64,000 nt of DNA, taken from the NCBI RefSeq assembly GCF_024124665.1, contig NZ_JAMXSB010000006.1, positions 284,549-348,548 on the forward strand, written 5' to 3'. Position numbers and translations under genes: made by a program. This document shows, one piece after another, positions 26,969 through 38,106 of this stretch; within the stretch, counting starts at the first letter, position 1, and every line of letters begins with the position of its first letter. This stretch comes from Pleionea sp. CnH1-48 (GTDB taxonomy: Bacteria > Pseudomonadota > Gammaproteobacteria > Enterobacterales > Kangiellaceae). The notes beneath the pieces are model-generated. The model ran no database searches and was not told the origin of the DNA. It worked only from the letters and a program-made list of their open reading frames with translations.

Positions 26969-28306
26969 TTACCGAACTTGACCGGCAGCGCCATAATTCT
27001 TGAAATTTGCCTTCTTCAATACGGAATCATAATCTCTGGACAATAAATGCGCTTGAACCTGAGCCATGAAATCCATGACGACAACCACTATGATAAGTAG
27101 TGATGTTCCGCCAAAGTAGAAAGGCACTTGAGTGAACAAGATCAGAAATTCTGGCAGTAAGCAAACAGCGGTGATGTAGAGTGCTCCAGCCAGTGTCAGC
27201 CGCGTCATGACCTTGTCAATATATTTGGAGGTTTGTTCACCGGGTCTCACTCCAGGAATAAACGCTCCTGACTTTTTCAAATTATCTGCAGTTTCACGAG
27301 GATTCATCGTTAATGCAGTATAGAAAAAGCAGAAAAAGATAATCCCAGCAGCATATAACAACATGTACAAAGGATTACCAGGCTGTAACTGCACAGTAAT
27401 GTCGCGCAACCAACCTAAACTTTCGTTTCCTTGACCAAACCACTGTAGGATTGAACCAGGGAATACGATAATAGCCGATGCAAAAATCGCTGGAATAACC
27501 CCTGCCATATTAACTTTTAATGGCAGATGACTACTTTGCGCTGCAAAGACTTTTCTTCCTTGTTGGCGCTTCGCATAATTAACGACGATACGACGTTGAC
27601 CACGCTCCATCCAAACAACAAAGAAAATAACAATAATAGCAAGTGCCGCGATGCCCATTAGTGCAAGTACATGCAATTGACCAGTACGAGCTTGCTCAAC
27701 AGTACCGCCAATAGCACCGGGAAGACCAGCTACAATACCAGCAAAAATCAACATCGAAATACCGTTGCCTATACCACGTTCATTAATCTGTTCACCTAGC
27801 CACATTAAGAACATAGTACCCGTTACTAAAGAGACGATAGCTCCAAAGTAAAAAGCAAAACCAGTATTAACAACCAAACCAGAAATCATGTTTGGAAGAT
27901 TGAAAGCAATCGCTGTTGCCTGAATAATAGACAGCACTAATGTTAGGTAGCGTGTATATTGATTCAGTTTACGTCGACCAGCTTCACCTTCTTTCTTCAA
28001 TTGCTTAAGACGTTCGTCTACAAAGCCCATGATCTGGATGATAATCGATGCAGAAATGTACGGCATAATACCTAGAGCGAACACACTGGCTCGCTCCATT
28101 GCACCACCAGAAAACATGTTGAACATTGCCAACAAGTTTCCTGATTGCTGCTTGATAAGGTCAGCTAAGATGGATGCATCAATACCGGGCACAGGAATGA
28201 ATGAACCTATACGAAATACAATAAGTGCACCAAGCACAAACAACAAACGTTGTTTGAGCTCTGTCATTCCGCTTGATTTACTCGGTAATGTTGGACCCTT
28301 CGCCAT
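26969..28306 (-). CDS. secY: Protein translocase subunit SecY
   Basis: A 445-residue inner-membrane channel of the Sec system with ten membrane segments: [21 protein letters not shown] (TM1), [30 protein letters not shown] and the cytoplasmic loop [20 protein letters not shown]. Its start overlaps the rplO stop as TAATG, so SecY output is coupled to L15. Its partner secE lies elsewhere in this window (58341-58706). Confidence 0.97.
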   Translation of the reverse strand: MAKGPTLPSKSSGMTELKQRLLFVLGALIVFRIGSFIPVPGIDASILADLIKQQSGNLLAMFNMFSGGAMERASVFALGIMPYISASIIIQIMGFVDERLKQLKKEGEAGRRKLNQYTRYLTLVLSIIQATAIAFNLPNMISGLVVNTGFAFYFGAIVSLVTGTMFLMWLGEQINERGIGNGISMLIFAGIVAGLPGAIGGTVEQARTGQLHVLALMGIAALAIIVIFFVVWMERGQRRIVVNYAKRQQGRKVFAAQSSHLPLKVNMAGVIPAIFASAIIVFPGSILQWFGQGNESLGWLRDITVQLQPGNPLYMLLYAAGIIFFCFFYTALTMNPRETADNLKKSGAFIPGVRPGEQTSKYIDKVMTRLTLAGALYITAVCLLPEFLILFTQVPFYFGGTSLLIIVVVVMDFMAQVQAHLLSRDYDSVLKKANFKNYGAAGQVR

Positions 28307-28743
28307 TAGCTTTCTACCTTTCCGCCCGCAGCTTCAATTGCTTCTTTCGCGCCTTTTGATACGCGAATTCCAGCTGCAATAGTTAATGATTTCTCAACTT
28401 TACCAGACAACATAACTTTTACATACTGGATTTTGTTGCTAATTACGCCAGCAGCTTTCAAGCTCAGCAAATCAACAACATCACCTTCAACTTTATTCAG
28501 CTCGCTAGAACGAACTTCAGCTGAAACAAGTGACTTACGAGAAGTAAAACCAAATTTAGGCAAACGCTGCTTCAATGGCATCTGACCGCCTTCGAAACCA
28601 GGCTTAACACTACCGCCAGAACGAGACTTCTGACCTTTGTGTCCACGACCACCAGTTTTACCTAAGGTACTACCGATACCGCGACCAACTCGCTTGCTAT
28701 TGCGCTTTGAACCTTCTGCAGGGCTTAACGTATTGAGTCTCAT
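28306..28743 (-). CDS. rplO: 50S ribosomal protein L15
   Basis: A 145-residue L15 with [20 protein letters not shown], the Gly-rich [19 protein letters not shown] and [18 protein letters not shown]. It belongs to the spc operon, between rpmD and secY; the stop codon overlaps the secY start. Confidence 0.98.
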   Translation of the reverse strand: MRLNTLSPAEGSKRNSKRVGRGIGSTLGKTGGRGHKGQKSRSGGSVKPGFEGGQMPLKQRLPKFGFTSRKSLVSAEVRSSELNKVEGDVVDLLSLKAAGVISNKIQYVKVMLSGKVEKSLTIAAGIRVSKGAKEAIEAAGGKVES

Positions 28744-28744
28744 G

Positions 28745-28927
28745 TTAACCCTCCACTTGAACCATGTAGTAAACAGTGTTGATCATGCCGCGGTTAGAAG
28801 GAGTATCTTCAACTTCAACCGTGTGACCAATACGACGCAAGCCAAGACCCATCAAGCAAGCTTTGTGGTTTGCTAGACGGCCAATGCTAGAACGTGTTTG
28901 AGTTACTTTAATCATCTTTTTAGTCAT
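28745..28927 (-). CDS. rpmD: 50S ribosomal protein L30
   Basis: A 60-residue L30: [40 protein letters not shown]. It lies 1 bp before rplO and 4 bp after rpsE in the spc order. Confidence 0.97.
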   Translation of the reverse strand: MTKKMIKVTQTRSSIGRLANHKACLMGLGLRRIGHTVEVEDTPSNRGMINTVYYMVQVEG

Positions 28928-28931
28928 GGTA

Positions 28932-29438
28932 CTACCCCAGAATATCTTCTACAGTTTTACCACGTTTGGCAGCCATTGACTCAGGAGTAGCCATGTTAGC
29001 CAAGCCTTTAATCGTTGCACGAACGATATTGATAGGATTGGTAGAACCGTTACTCTTAGCCAATACGTTTTGAATACCAAGTACTTCAAATACTGCGCGC
29101 ATCGCACCACCGGCGATAATACCAGTACCTTCAGATGCAGGCTTCATGAACACTTTAGAAGCGCCATGATTTGCAGTAATTGGATGCTGCAACGTATGTC
29201 CATCTTTTAGTTCAACTTGAACCATATTGCGACGAGCTTGCTCCATCGCTTTTTGAATCGCTGCTGGAACTTCGCGTGCTTTACCACGCCCAAAGCCAAC
29301 TTTACCTTTACCATCGCCGACTACGGTTAAGGCCGTAAATGAGAAAATACGACCACCTTTAACGACTTTGGCTACACGGTTAACGTTGACTAATTTTTCC
29401 ACCAGACCTTCGGTGTTGTTCACTTCTTGCCTAGCCAT
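28932..29438 (-). CDS. rpsE: 30S ribosomal protein S5
   Basis: A 168-residue S5 with [20 protein letters not shown] (the decoding-fidelity loop), [18 protein letters not shown] and [18 protein letters not shown]. It helps control translational accuracy together with S4 and S12. Confidence 0.98.
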   Translation of the reverse strand: MARQEVNNTEGLVEKLVNVNRVAKVVKGGRIFSFTALTVVGDGKGKVGFGRGKAREVPAAIQKAMEQARRNMVQVELKDGHTLQHPITANHGASKVFMKPASEGTGIIAGGAMRAVFEVLGIQNVLAKSNGSTNPINIVRATIKGLANMATPESMAAKRGKTVEDILG

Positions 29439-29448
29439 AACTCAACCC

Positions 29449-29802
29449 TTAAAACTGGAGACCTTTCTCTCGAGCCGCATCTGCCAAAGCCTTAACGCGA
29501 CCATGATATTTAAAACCTGAACGGTCAAATGCTACATTAAGAACACCAGCTTCCAATGCACGTTCAGCTACTAAAGTACCTACTTTTTTAGCTGACTCAA
29601 CATTACCAGTGTACTTAAGGTCTTCCTTCACAGCTTTTTCTACAGAAGAAGCTGCCGCAAGAACCTGACCATTTTCACCCGAAATTACCTGAGCATAAAT
29701 ATGACGAGGAGTACGATTAACAACCAGTCTATTTGTGCCAAGCTCTTTCATCTTGAAACGCGCACGAGTTGCGCGGCGTAATCTAGATTGCTTTTTATTC
29801 AT
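29449..29802 (-). CDS. rplR: 50S ribosomal protein L18
   Basis: A 117-residue L18: [35 protein letters not shown] and the C-terminal [20 protein letters not shown]. It binds 5S rRNA together with L5 and L25. Confidence 0.98.
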   Translation of the reverse strand: MNKKQSRLRRATRARFKMKELGTNRLVVNRTPRHIYAQVISGENGQVLAAASSVEKAVKEDLKYTGNVESAKKVGTLVAERALEAGVLNVAFDRSGFKYHGRVKALADAAREKGLQF

Positions 29803-29811
29803 GACGATGCC

Positions 29812-30345
29812 CTACTTTTTCTTCGCTTCTTTACGACGAATTACTTCGTCACTGTAACGAACACCTTTACCTTTATAAGGCTCTGGCGGACGGTATGCGC
29901 GAATATTTGCGGCAACCTGACCAACTAATTGTTTGTCAGCACCTTTAACAACGACTTCTGTATTCGAAGGCGTTTCAATGGTGATACCTTCAGGCACTTC
30001 ATATTCAACAGGGTGAGAAAAACCTAGCGAAAGATTAAGGGTTTTACCTTTAGCTTGAGCTCGGTAACCAACACCAACTAACTGAAGTTTTCTTTCGAAA
30101 CCTTGGTGAACACCAACAACCATATTGTTAACTAGCGCGCGCATTGTGCCAGAAAATGCATTTGCATTATCAACACCTTCGCGAGCAGCAAAAGTTAAGA
30201 CGTTGTCGTCTAAGTTAACTTCTACTGAGTCGTGCAATGTGCGCTCTAGAGTGCCTTTGCTACCTTTGATTGTTACGTTCTGTCCATCTATTTTAATTTC
30301 TACACCCGATGGAATTTCAATAGGGCTCTTTGCTACTCGTGACAT
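29812..30345 (-). CDS. rplF: 50S ribosomal protein L6
   Basis: A 177-residue L6, exactly the E. coli length, with two homologous halves: [16 protein letters not shown] and [20 protein letters not shown], ending with [14 protein letters not shown]. It sits near the factor-binding site. Confidence 0.98.
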   Translation of the reverse strand: MSRVAKSPIEIPSGVEIKIDGQNVTIKGSKGTLERTLHDSVEVNLDDNVLTFAAREGVDNANAFSGTMRALVNNMVVGVHQGFERKLQLVGVGYRAQAKGKTLNLSLGFSHPVEYEVPEGITIETPSNTEVVVKGADKQLVGQVAANIRAYRPPEPYKGKGVRYSDEVIRRKEAKKK

Positions 30346-30355
30346 GCTAGCCTCC

Positions 30356-30754
30356 TTAAGATACCGTGCAAATCACTTCACCACCTTGACCGGCAGCGCG
30401 TGCAGCTTTGTCAGTCATAACGCCTTTAGAAGTTGAGACAATTGCGATGCCTAAACCATCTAAAACACGTGGTAACTCATCTACTTTTTTGTAGATGCGA
30501 AGACCAGGACGACTAACACGTTTAATTTCGTCGATAACAGGACGACCATCGTAGTAGCGTAATTCAATCGCTAAAACGTTTTTGTTACCTGCTTCTTCAG
30601 AAACTTGAAATTCATTAATATAACCTTCTTCTTTTAAAACGTTACAGATAGACGTTTTAACTTTAGAGGAAGGCATAGAGATAGACTTCTTGCCAGCAGA
30701 TTGACCGTTACGAATACGAGTCAACAAATCGGCAATCGGATCTTGCATGCTCAT
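30356..30754 (-). CDS. rpsH: 30S ribosomal protein S8
   Basis: A 132-residue S8: [18 protein letters not shown] at the start and [21 protein letters not shown] at the end. It is a primary 16S rRNA binder; in E. coli it represses spc translation at the L5 region. Confidence 0.98.
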   Translation of the reverse strand: MSMQDPIADLLTRIRNGQSAGKKSISMPSSKVKTSICNVLKEEGYINEFQVSEEAGNKNVLAIELRYYDGRPVIDEIKRVSRPGLRIYKKVDELPRVLDGLGIAIVSTSKGVMTDKAARAAGQGGEVICTVS

Positions 30755-30775
30755 GATGATTCTCCCAACAAATCG

Positions 30776-31081
30776 TTACCAGCTTGCCTTAACAAGGCCA
30801 GGAACGTCACCGCGCATAGCGTGCTCGCGTAGTTTATTGCGGCACAGACCAAATTTACGCAGATACCCATGAGGACGACCAGTCACTCGACAACGGTTAT
30901 GTTGACGAACAGGACTAGCGTTACGAGGCAACTGTTGAAGTTTAAGTTGCGCTTCCCATTTTTCATCCTCACTTGCGTTGGGATCTTGAATGATAGCTTT
31001 CAACTCTGTGCGCTTTTTCGCATATTTTGCGACAGTTCGAGCGCGCTTCTTTTCACGCTCAATCATGGAAACCTTAGCCAT
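30776..31081 (-). CDS. rpsN: 30S ribosomal protein S14 (long form)
   Basis: A 101-residue S14 of the long, zinc-free type: it lacks the CxxC pairs of the short form and has an insertion around [38 protein letters not shown] residues near the C-terminus contact 16S rRNA. Confidence 0.97.
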   Translation of the reverse strand: MAKVSMIEREKKRARTVAKYAKKRTELKAIIQDPNASEDEKWEAQLKLQQLPRNASPVRQHNRCRVTGRPHGYLRKFGLCRNKLREHAMRGDVPGLVKASW

Positions 31082-31093
31082 AATCCCCTCTCC

Positions 31094-31633
31094 TTAATTT
31101 TTGATTGGGAAGTTAAAGGCGTTTAATAACGCTCGAGCTTCGTCGTCTTTTTCCGCGCTAGTAGTGATTGTGATATCTAAACCACGAATCTTGTCTACTT
31201 TATCGTAATCGATTTCAGGAAAAACAATTTGCTCTTTTACGCCTAAGGAATAGTTTCCGCGACCGTCAAATGATTTGCCATTCAAACCACGGAAGTCACG
31301 AATACGAGGAATTGCAATTGAGATTAAACGCTCAAAAAATTCCCACATACGTTCGCCACGCAGAGTTACTTTACATCCAATGGGGTATCCTTCGCGGATT
31401 TTGAAGCCAGCTACAGATTTACGCGCACGAGTCGCTACTGGCTTTTGGCCTGAGATCGCAGCTAAGTCCGCCATTGCATGCTCGATAACTTTTTTGTCAC
31501 CAACCGCTTCACCCAGACCCATGTTCAATGTGATCTTTGTAATGCGTGGGACTTGCATGACTGAATTATAATCAAACGATTCCATCAATTGTTTGACTAC
31601 AGTCTCTTTATAAAAGTCGTGCAGTTTCGCCAT
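31094..31633 (-). CDS. rplE: 50S ribosomal protein L5
   Basis: A 179-residue L5 (E. coli length) beginning [17 protein letters not shown]. An in-frame TTG 15 bp upstream is less likely. [27 protein letters not shown] and [20 protein letters not shown] are typical. It binds 5S rRNA and P-site tRNA. Confidence 0.97.
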   Translation of the reverse strand: MAKLHDFYKETVVKQLMESFDYNSVMQVPRITKITLNMGLGEAVGDKKVIEHAMADLAAISGQKPVATRARKSVAGFKIREGYPIGCKVTLRGERMWEFFERLISIAIPRIRDFRGLNGKSFDGRGNYSLGVKEQIVFPEIDYDKVDKIRGLDITITTSAEKDDEARALLNAFNFPIKN

Positions 31634-31654
31634 CTTTACATTCACCAAAATAGA

Positions 31655-31975
31655 TTAAATATCAATTTCATCGCCGGTAGATTTGAAAACGCGTACACGC
31701 TTTCCATCTTCCAAAGACTTGATACCTACTCGATCAGCTTTACCAGTTTGAGGGTTGAAAATAGCAACGTTAGAAATATCTAAAGCAGCTTCTTTTTCAA
31801 TAATTCCACCTTCAACGCCGGCTTGAGGATTAGCTCGCTGATGCTTTTTCACCAGGTTTACACCTTCAACGATCACACGACCGTCTTCGATAAGCACTTT
31901 GCTAACTTTTCCGCGCTGACCTTTACTTTTTCCCGCGATTACTATGACTTCATCGCCAGTCTTGATTTTACGCAT
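31655..31975 (-). CDS. rplX: 50S ribosomal protein L24
   Basis: A 106-residue L24: [20 protein letters not shown] is the KOW motif, followed by [18 protein letters not shown]. It is an assembly initiator that binds the 5' end of 23S rRNA. Confidence 0.97.
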   Translation of the reverse strand: MRKIKTGDEVIVIAGKSKGQRGKVSKVLIEDGRVIVEGVNLVKKHQRANPQAGVEGGIIEKEAALDISNVAIFNPQTGKADRVGIKSLEDGKRVRVFKSTGDEIDI

Positions 31976-31988
31976 GTCTAAATTCTCC

Positions 31989-32357
31989 TTAGAGTACTTC
32001 AGGAGCTAGTGATACGATTTTCATGAACTTGTCGCCACGCAACTCACGTGTAACAGGTCCAAAGATACGCGTACCAATTGGCGCCAATTGAGCATTTAAG
32101 AGAACCGCAGCGTTACCATCAAAACGAATCACGGAACCATCTGGGCGACGAACACCTTTACGAGTGCGAACGACTACTGCGTTCAAAACGTCACCTTTTT
32201 TTACTTTACCGCGAGGAATCGCTTCTTTTACGCTCACCTTGATGACATCACCAATGCCAGCATAACGTCGGTGCGATCCTCCCAAGACCTTAATACACAT
32301 GACTCGACGAGCACCGCTATTATCGGCAACGTCAAGCATTGTCTGCATCTGGATCAT
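31989..32357 (-). CDS. rplN: 50S ribosomal protein L14
   Basis: A 122-residue L14, [20 protein letters not shown], with [19 protein letters not shown]. It forms an intersubunit bridge. It is the first spc gene behind the promoter at 32417-32445. Confidence 0.98.
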   Translation of the reverse strand: MIQMQTMLDVADNSGARRVMCIKVLGGSHRRYAGIGDVIKVSVKEAIPRGKVKKGDVLNAVVVRTRKGVRRPDGSVIRFDGNAAVLLNAQLAPIGTRIFGPVTRELRGDKFMKIVSLAPEVL

Positions 32358-32416
32358 TGGTTATCTCCGCATTTTCCCGCAACTAATAGCCACCTACGTG
32401 ACCAAAAGGACGCGGG

Positions 32417-32445
32417 AGTATACATTAAAAATTACAATAAGTCAC
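32417..32445 (-). promoter_or_regulatory. spc-operon promoter candidate
   Basis: TATACT (32417-32422) with GTGACT (32440-32445) at 17-bp spacing, reading toward rplN. The -10 is good, the -35 moderate. A hairpin at 32441-32461 overlaps the -35. Confidence 0.5.
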
Positions 32446-32461
32446 AGCATTTCGCCGTGAC
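32441..32461 (-). terminator. Hairpin after rpsQ, end of the S10 operon
   Basis: GTCACGGC-GAAAT-GCTGTGAC (8-bp stem, one G-U) on the minus strand, followed by TTATTGTAATTTTT. It could terminate the S10 operon, though the U-tract is broken. Confidence 0.45.
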
Positions 32462-32468
32462 CTAGAGA

Positions 32469-32729
32469 CTAATTCGCTTTTTCGACAATCTCAACAAGTT
32501 GCCAGCACTTTGATTTTGACAATGGACGAGATTCGACCACAGTAACAAGATCACCAGTACGGCACTCATTGCTCTCATCGTGAGCGTGTACTTTTGTAGA
32601 ACGTTTGATGAATTTGCCATATAAAGGATGCTTCACCTGACGCTCGACAAGTACTGTGATGGTTTTATCCATCTTGTCACTCACAACTTTACCTGTGAGC
32701 GTACGTTTTACAGTTGCTTGCTCGCTCAT
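32469..32729 (-). CDS. rpsQ: 30S ribosomal protein S17
   Basis: An 86-residue S17: [39 protein letters not shown], and [21 protein letters not shown]. The start overlaps the rpmC stop (TAATG). Last gene of the S10 operon. Confidence 0.98.
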   Translation of the reverse strand: MSEQATVKRTLTGKVVSDKMDKTITVLVERQVKHPLYGKFIKRSTKVHAHDESNECRTGDLVTVVESRPLSKSKCWQLVEIVEKAN

Positions 32730-32920
32730 TAGGAACCTGCCTTCTCGCTGAGTAGGGTTTTAACGCGCGCAATATTGCGACGTACCTGTTTTAACTGGTG
32801 AGTTTGATTCAACTGACCAGTAGCGTGCTGCATACGTAAGTTAAACTGCTCTTTGCTAAGAGCAACCAACTCATCTTTCAGCTCATCAACGCTTTTTTCG
32901 CGTAGTTCTTGTGCATTCAT
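32729..32920 (-). CDS. rpmC: 50S ribosomal protein L29
   Basis: A 63-residue L29: [28 protein letters not shown] [12 protein letters not shown]. Both ends overlap neighbours as TAATG (rplP stop at its start, rpsQ start at its end), so all three are translationally coupled. It lies at the polypeptide exit site. Confidence 0.97.
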   Translation of the reverse strand: MNAQELREKSVDELKDELVALSKEQFNLRMQHATGQLNQTHQLKQVRRNIARVKTLLSEKAGS

Positions 32921-33333
32921 TACATCACCGTCCGCGTTACAAAAGTTGTTTTGACTGGCAGTTTCGCAGCCGCCAACTCAAAAGCTTCGCGAGCCAGATC
33001 TTTATCAACGCCTTCTACTTCGTACAACATACGACCTGGCTGGATCTGAGCAACCCAATACTCAACACTACCTTTACCTTTACCCATACGAACTTCGAGA
33101 GGCTTTTTAGTAATAGGCTTGTCAGGGAAAACTCTGATATATACTTTACCAGCACGTTTCATGTGACGAGTCATTGCACGACGAGCGGCTTCAATTTGAC
33201 GAGAAGTAAGACGACCACGACTAGTCGCTTGTAGTCCAAACTCGCCAAAGCTTACTTTATTACCAGTATTCGCTACACCACGGTTACGACCTTTGTGCAT
33301 TTTGCGGAACTTGGTTCTTTTTGGCATCAACAT
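32920..33333 (-). CDS. rplP: 50S ribosomal protein L16
   Basis: A 137-residue L16: [39 protein letters not shown] and [19 protein letters not shown]. It binds near the A-site tRNA elbow. Confidence 0.98.
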   Translation of the reverse strand: MLMPKRTKFRKMHKGRNRGVANTGNKVSFGEFGLQATSRGRLTSRQIEAARRAMTRHMKRAGKVYIRVFPDKPITKKPLEVRMGKGKGSVEYWVAQIQPGRMLYEVEGVDKDLAREAFELAAAKLPVKTTFVTRTVM

Positions 33334-33339
33334 AGTCTG

Positions 33340-34041
33340 TTACCCCTGCTTACGCTTACCGCGAGGGCCTTTTTTCTTAGGTGCTGGCTTTTCAGCTTCT
33401 TGCTGCTCTTCACCACCCAATACTTCGCCCTTAAAGATCCAGACCTTCACACCAATCACACCATAAGTAGTGTGAGCTTCTGATGTGGCGTAATCGATAT
33501 TCGCACGAAGAGTATGCAAAGGAACACGTCCTTCTCGATACCATTCAGCTCGTGCGATTTCAGCACCGCCTAAACGACCTGAAACCTGGATTTTGATTCC
33601 TTTAGCGCCTTGACGCATAGCATTTTGAACAGCACGCTTCATAGCTCGACGGAACATAACGCGGCGCTCTAACTGCTGAGCAACACTATCGGCAACCAAC
33701 TTACCATCTAACTCAGGCTTACGAACTTGTTCGATGTTTACCTGTGTAGATAATCCAGTCATATTTGAGATTTGCTTACGCAAACGCTCAATATCTTCAC
33801 CTTTTTTACCAATAACGATACCAGGACGTGCGGTATGAATTGTAACTCTAAGAGCTTTAGCAGGACGCTCGATCTCGATACGAGAAACAGACGCAGATGC
33901 TAATTTCTTAGTTAACCAGTTACGAATTTTGATATCGCTTTCCAAGTTATCGGCATAATCTCCACGCTCGGCATACCAAGTAGCATTGTGAGCTTTAACA
34001 ATGCCTAAACGGATACCGGTGGGATGTACTTTCTGACCCAT
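33340..34041 (-). CDS. rpsC: 30S ribosomal protein S3
   Basis: A 233-residue S3: [19 protein letters not shown], the KH-type [18 protein letters not shown] and [20 protein letters not shown]. It lines the mRNA entry channel. The C-terminal tail is basic ([15 protein letters not shown]). Confidence 0.98.
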   Translation of the reverse strand: MGQKVHPTGIRLGIVKAHNATWYAERGDYADNLESDIKIRNWLTKKLASASVSRIEIERPAKALRVTIHTARPGIVIGKKGEDIERLRKQISNMTGLSTQVNIEQVRKPELDGKLVADSVAQQLERRVMFRRAMKRAVQNAMRQGAKGIKIQVSGRLGGAEIARAEWYREGRVPLHTLRANIDYATSEAHTTYGVIGVKVWIFKGEVLGGEEQQEAEKPAPKKKGPRGKRKQG

Positions 34042-34050
34042 TACCTTCTC

Positions 34051-34383
34051 CTACTTTTCCGAGACTTTAACGGTGATATGGCACGAACGCTTAAAAATAC
34101 GATCGGCACGACCTTTAGCGCGTGGCTTGATACGCTTTAATGTAGGGCCTTCATCAACGAATACTGTAGATACAGCTAATTCATCAATATCAGCACCATC
34201 ATTATGCTCGGCGTTTGCGATGGCTGACTCCAACACTTTCTTCATGATTCCAGCAGCTTTCTTAGGACTGAACTTAAGAACGTCCAAAGCTTTTTCTACT
34301 GGCAAACCACGAATTTGATCAGCTACTAAGCGAGCTTTTTGAGCGGAGATGCGTGCATGACGTAAAACTGCTTGAGTTTCCAT
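34051..34383 (-). CDS. rplV: 50S ribosomal protein L22
   Basis: A 110-residue L22: [20 protein letters not shown] and the exit-tunnel loop [18 protein letters not shown], which has the usual residues at the macrolide-sensitive constriction. Confidence 0.98.
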   Translation of the reverse strand: METQAVLRHARISAQKARLVADQIRGLPVEKALDVLKFSPKKAAGIMKKVLESAIANAEHNDGADIDELAVSTVFVDEGPTLKRIKPRAKGRADRIFKRSCHITVKVSEK

Positions 34384-34395
34384 TTATCCCCCTCG

Positions 34396-34674
34396 CTATC
34401 GCTTCTTAGCTTTCTTGTCAGCAGCGTGACCTTTGTAGGTACGAGTAGGTGCAAATTCACCTAACTTGTGACCTACCATGTCTTCAGTTACGAAAACAGG
34501 TACATGCTGACGACCGTTATGAACAGCAATCGTCAATCCAACCATTTCTGGAGAGATCATAGAACGACGCGACCAAGTCTTGATGGGCTTTTTGCTATTT
34601 GCTTCAAGAGCCGCCTCAACCTTCTTCATTAGATGAAGGTCGATAAATGGGCCTTTCTTCAATGAACGTGGCAC
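34396..34674 (-). CDS. rpsS: 30S ribosomal protein S19
   Basis: A 92-residue S19: [58 protein letters not shown]. It is part of the 30S head. Confidence 0.98.
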   Translation of the reverse strand: MPRSLKKGPFIDLHLMKKVEAALEANSKKPIKTWSRRSMISPEMVGLTIAVHNGRQHVPVFVTEDMVGHKLGEFAPTRTYKGHAADKKAKKR

Positions 34675-34688
34675 AATTCTACCCTCTG

Positions 34689-35516
34689 TTATTTCTTGTT
34701 ACGGCGACGAACAATTAATTTGTCAGTACGCTTGTTACTACGAGTCTTCTTGCCCTTAGTTGGCACACCCCATGGAGTTACAGGATGACGGCCACCTGAG
34801 GTGCGTCCCTCACCACCACCGTGCGGGTGGTCGACTGGGTTCATAGCAACGCCTCGAACAGTAGGACGAACTCCGCGCCAACGTGTAGCACCGGCTTTAC
34901 CCAGTGAACGTAGCATATGTTCGGCGTTACCAACTTCACCTATAGTCGCACGACATTCAGCCAATACTTTACGCATTTCACCTGAACGTAAACGAAGCGT
35001 TACATAAGCTCCGTCGCGAGCAACGATCTGTACATAAGTACCTGCACTACGTGCGATCTGAGCGCCTTTACCAGGCTTCATTTCGACACAGTGAACAGTG
35101 GTACCAACAGGGATGTTGCGCATAGGTAAAGTGTTGCCTGCTTTGATTGGAGATGCTTCACCAGACTGAAGCTGATCACCAGCACGCAAACCTTTTGGCG
35201 CAATGATATATCGACGCTCACCATCCGCATAAAGGACAAGAGCGATATTTGCGCTACGATTCGGATCATATTCCAAACGCTCTACAGTCGCTGGAATACC
35301 ATCTTTATTTCTTTTGAAATCGACAATACGGTAGTGTTGACGATGTCCACCACCAATGTGACGAACTGTGATACGACCGTTATTGTTGCGACCGCCACTT
35401 TTGCTCTTTTTAGAAAGAAGAGCAGCATGAGGCTTGCCTTTGTGTAAGTCAGGGTTGACGACTTTGACAACAAAGCGACGCCCTGGCGATGTTGGTTTAG
35501 CTTTTACAATAGCCAT
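34689..35516 (-). CDS. rplB: 50S ribosomal protein L2
   Basis: A 275-residue L2. [20 protein letters not shown] and the peptidyl-transferase-proximal [20 protein letters not shown] contain the conserved His needed near the catalytic centre. Confidence 0.98.
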   Translation of the reverse strand: MAIVKAKPTSPGRRFVVKVVNPDLHKGKPHAALLSKKSKSGGRNNNGRITVRHIGGGHRQHYRIVDFKRNKDGIPATVERLEYDPNRSANIALVLYADGERRYIIAPKGLRAGDQLQSGEASPIKAGNTLPMRNIPVGTTVHCVEMKPGKGAQIARSAGTYVQIVARDGAYVTLRLRSGEMRKVLAECRATIGEVGNAEHMLRSLGKAGATRWRGVRPTVRGVAMNPVDHPHGGGEGRTSGGRHPVTPWGVPTKGKKTRSNKRTDKLIVRRRNKK

Positions 35517-35534
35517 TTACAATTACCTCTTCGC

Positions 35535-35828
35535 TTACTCGCCGCCTACAATGTCAATGTCCTGACCTTCTTTCAGAGACACATAGGCTTTTTTCCAATC
35601 TTTACGACGACCGGTCATTGTTCCAACGCGCTTAGTTTTACCTTTTACATTCAAAGTGCGAACGTTATTAACTTCGACTTCAAACATCAGTTCAACAGCT
35701 CGTTTAATTTCTAATTTAGTCGCATCAGTAGCAACTTTAAAAACAAACTGACCATTTTCAGCAGCGATTGTCGCTTTTTCTGAAATATGAGGAGCCAGTA
35801 ATACTTTGGCTAAACGTTCTTGGTTCAT
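35535..35828 (-). CDS. rplW: 50S ribosomal protein L23
   Basis: A 97-residue L23: [34 protein letters not shown] and [21 protein letters not shown]. It docks trigger factor and SRP at the tunnel exit. Its start overlaps the rplD stop (ATGA). Confidence 0.98.
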   Translation of the reverse strand: MNQERLAKVLLAPHISEKATIAAENGQFVFKVATDATKLEIKRAVELMFEVEVNNVRTLNVKGKTKRVGTMTGRRKDWKKAYVSLKEGQDIDIVGGE

Positions 35829-36442
35829 CCTAGCATCTCCTCAAATTTCTTAACGGCAGCTACTGTCATCAATACTTTGTCAAACGCAATCAGGCTGACA
35901 GGGTCAACAGCATGTGGGTCGCGAACGTCAACTTTATGCAAGTTGCGCGCTGCTAAGAATAAATTCTCTTCCACGCTGTCAGTAACGATAAGAGCTTCAG
36001 TTAAATCTAACTCTTTAAGTTTGCTAACTAGTTCTTTAGTCTTAGGTTGCTCAACTTTGAAATCATCAACGATGATCAAACGCTCTTGACGAACTAACTC
36101 AGACAAGATGCTCTGCATCGCACCGCGATACATTTTCTTGTTTACTTTCTGAGAGTGGTCTTGAGGTTGAGCAGCAAAGGTAACACCACCAGAACGCCAG
36201 ATTGGGCTACGAATCGTACCAGCACGTGCACGACCTGTACCTTTTTGACGCCAAGGCTTTTTACCGCCTCCGCTAACAGCACTACGATTTTTCTGAGCAC
36301 GAGTTCCAGAACGAGCAGCAGCCATATAGGCAACTACAACTTGGTGGACTAAAGGCTCATTAAATTCGCGGCCGAAAGCAGTTTCGGATACTTCTAACGC
36401 TGATTTTGCGCTATCACCGGGAACTGATAAATTAAGTTCCAT
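35825..36442 (-). CDS. rplD: 50S ribosomal protein L4
   Basis: A 205-residue L4. I chose the second of two nearby in-frame ATGs (36442): AGGAG lies 7 nt before it but only 1 nt before the ATG at 36448, and MELNLSV matches the family start. [19 protein letters not shown] forms the tunnel loop. In E. coli L4 represses the S10 operon by attenuation at the leader; a leader is present here (37466-37646). Confidence 0.97.
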   Translation of the reverse strand: MELNLSVPGDSAKSALEVSETAFGREFNEPLVHQVVVAYMAAARSGTRAQKNRSAVSGGGKKPWRQKGTGRARAGTIRSPIWRSGGVTFAAQPQDHSQKVNKKMYRGAMQSILSELVRQERLIIVDDFKVEQPKTKELVSKLKELDLTEALIVTDSVEENLFLAARNLHKVDVRDPHAVDPVSLIAFDKVLMTVAAVKKFEEMLG

Positions 36443-36462
36443 TCGCATTCTCCTCTCGGGCC

Positions 36463-37095
36463 TTAAGCTTTAACCGCAGGACGTACGATCACGTCACCGC
36501 CAGTGGCGCCAGGAACAGCACCTTTAATCAATAACAGGTTGCGCTCAGCATCTACACGAACAACTTCCAAGTTCTGAGTAGTTACTCGCTCTGCACCCAT
36601 GTGGCCAGCCATTTTCTTACCCTTAAATACTTTACCGGGAGATTGGTTTTGACCAATAGAACCAGGAGCACGGTGAGAAATAGAGTTACCGTGAGTGTTA
36701 TCTTGTCCACGGAAATTCCAACGCTTAATTGCACCTGCGAAACCTTTACCTTTTGAGGTACCGGTTACATCAACAGTTTGGCCAGCTTCAAAGATATCAA
36801 CTTTGATTTCGCCGCCAACTTCAAAACCATCTAAAGAATCCACGCGGAATTCCCACAGACCACGACCGGCTTCAACACCAGCCTTTTTAAAGTGACCTGT
36901 TTCAGGTTTGTTTACTCGAGAAGCTTTTTTAATACCTGCAGTAACCTGAACAGCACTGTAGCCATCAGTAGCTTCTGTTTTAACCTGAGTAATTCTGTTG
37001 CCATCGACTTCGATAACAGTAACAGGAATAGAATTCCCATCTTCAGTAAATACTCGGGTCATACCGCATTTGCGGCCTACGATTCCGATTGTCAT
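36463..37095 (-). CDS. rplC: 50S ribosomal protein L3
   Basis: A 210-residue L3 starting [20 protein letters not shown], with GAGGG 7 nt before the ATG; an in-frame GTG 30 bp upstream is not preferred. [21 protein letters not shown] carries the loop near the peptidyl transferase centre and the Gln methylated by PrmB in relatives. Confidence 0.97.
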   Translation of the reverse strand: MTIGIVGRKCGMTRVFTEDGNSIPVTVIEVDGNRITQVKTEATDGYSAVQVTAGIKKASRVNKPETGHFKKAGVEAGRGLWEFRVDSLDGFEVGGEIKVDIFEAGQTVDVTGTSKGKGFAGAIKRWNFRGQDNTHGNSISHRAPGSIGQNQSPGKVFKGKKMAGHMGAERVTTQNLEVVRVDAERNLLLIKGAVPGATGGDVIVRPAVKA

Positions 37096-37153
37096 TTTAC
37101 GGCCCTCTAAATGACGCTGAGCCACTCAGCACCTTCGCCCAAATTCGTGATTG

Positions 37154-37646
<493 letters not shown>

Positions 37647-37652
37647 TGCGCT

Positions 37653-37681
37653 ATTATATGTAAAGCCTAAGTATTAATCAA
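37653..37681 (-). promoter_or_regulatory. S10-operon promoter
   Basis: TTGATT (37676-37681), 17-bp spacer and a perfect TATAAT (37653-37658) followed by a GC-rich discriminator (AGCGC). Confidence 0.8.
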
Positions 37682-37919
37682 CTCGATTTCAGTTAATTAT
37701 TTAATTTAGCCTGTTTCTATCTATATAGCGCAAAGAAAAGTATAGAAATACGGGCGCCATTTTACTCAACTATTACCTTTTGACCACAAATATATCTCTT
37801 ATTTAAATAGCAGCAAGATGACGTCATTCATTCCCTACCCATGAATCAATCCTTATAAAAAGGACAAACCCAAACCTAACCGCTTGATTTACATGGCAAT
37901 TGAGTCCGACTAATAGTTA
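37682..37919. other. Spacer between the S10 promoter and the fusA2 control region
   Basis: AT-rich DNA without a convincing gene. A weak promoter-like pair (TTGACC ... TTAAAT) and a 10-bp palindrome ATGACGTCAT (37818-37827) are present; I assign no function. Confidence 0.4.
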
Positions 37920-38041
37920 TTATCAACATTTATCAACAATCCGTTGACACACTAAACTCGACACTCTGGATAAACTTCCTATAATTTGTTTGATTTTCAT
38001 GCAACATGTAGATAACCCTTCTCCAATAACTAGTGTATAAT
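37920..38041 (+). promoter_or_regulatory. fusA2 promoter region with DnaA-box-like repeats
   Basis: Candidate promoter elements are TTGACA (37944-37949) with TGGATA (37967-37972) at 17 bp, TATAAT at 37980-37985 with TCGACA 16 bp upstream, and a second TATAAT at 38036-38041. Four 9-mers with one mismatch to the DnaA box lie here: TTATCAACA twice (37920-37928, 37930-37938), TCTGGATAA (37965-37973) and TGTAGATAA (38007-38015). Confidence 0.5.
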
Positions 38042-38106
38042 GCGCCCCTTTGACGAAAAGCGTCCAGAATTCAAACTTTGGCTTAACACTTTTTAAGAGT
38101 AAGAAA

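Noticed and set aside
37818..37827. Palindrome ATGACGTCAT as an operator
   Set aside because: A single short palindrome, away from the promoters found; chance cannot be excluded.
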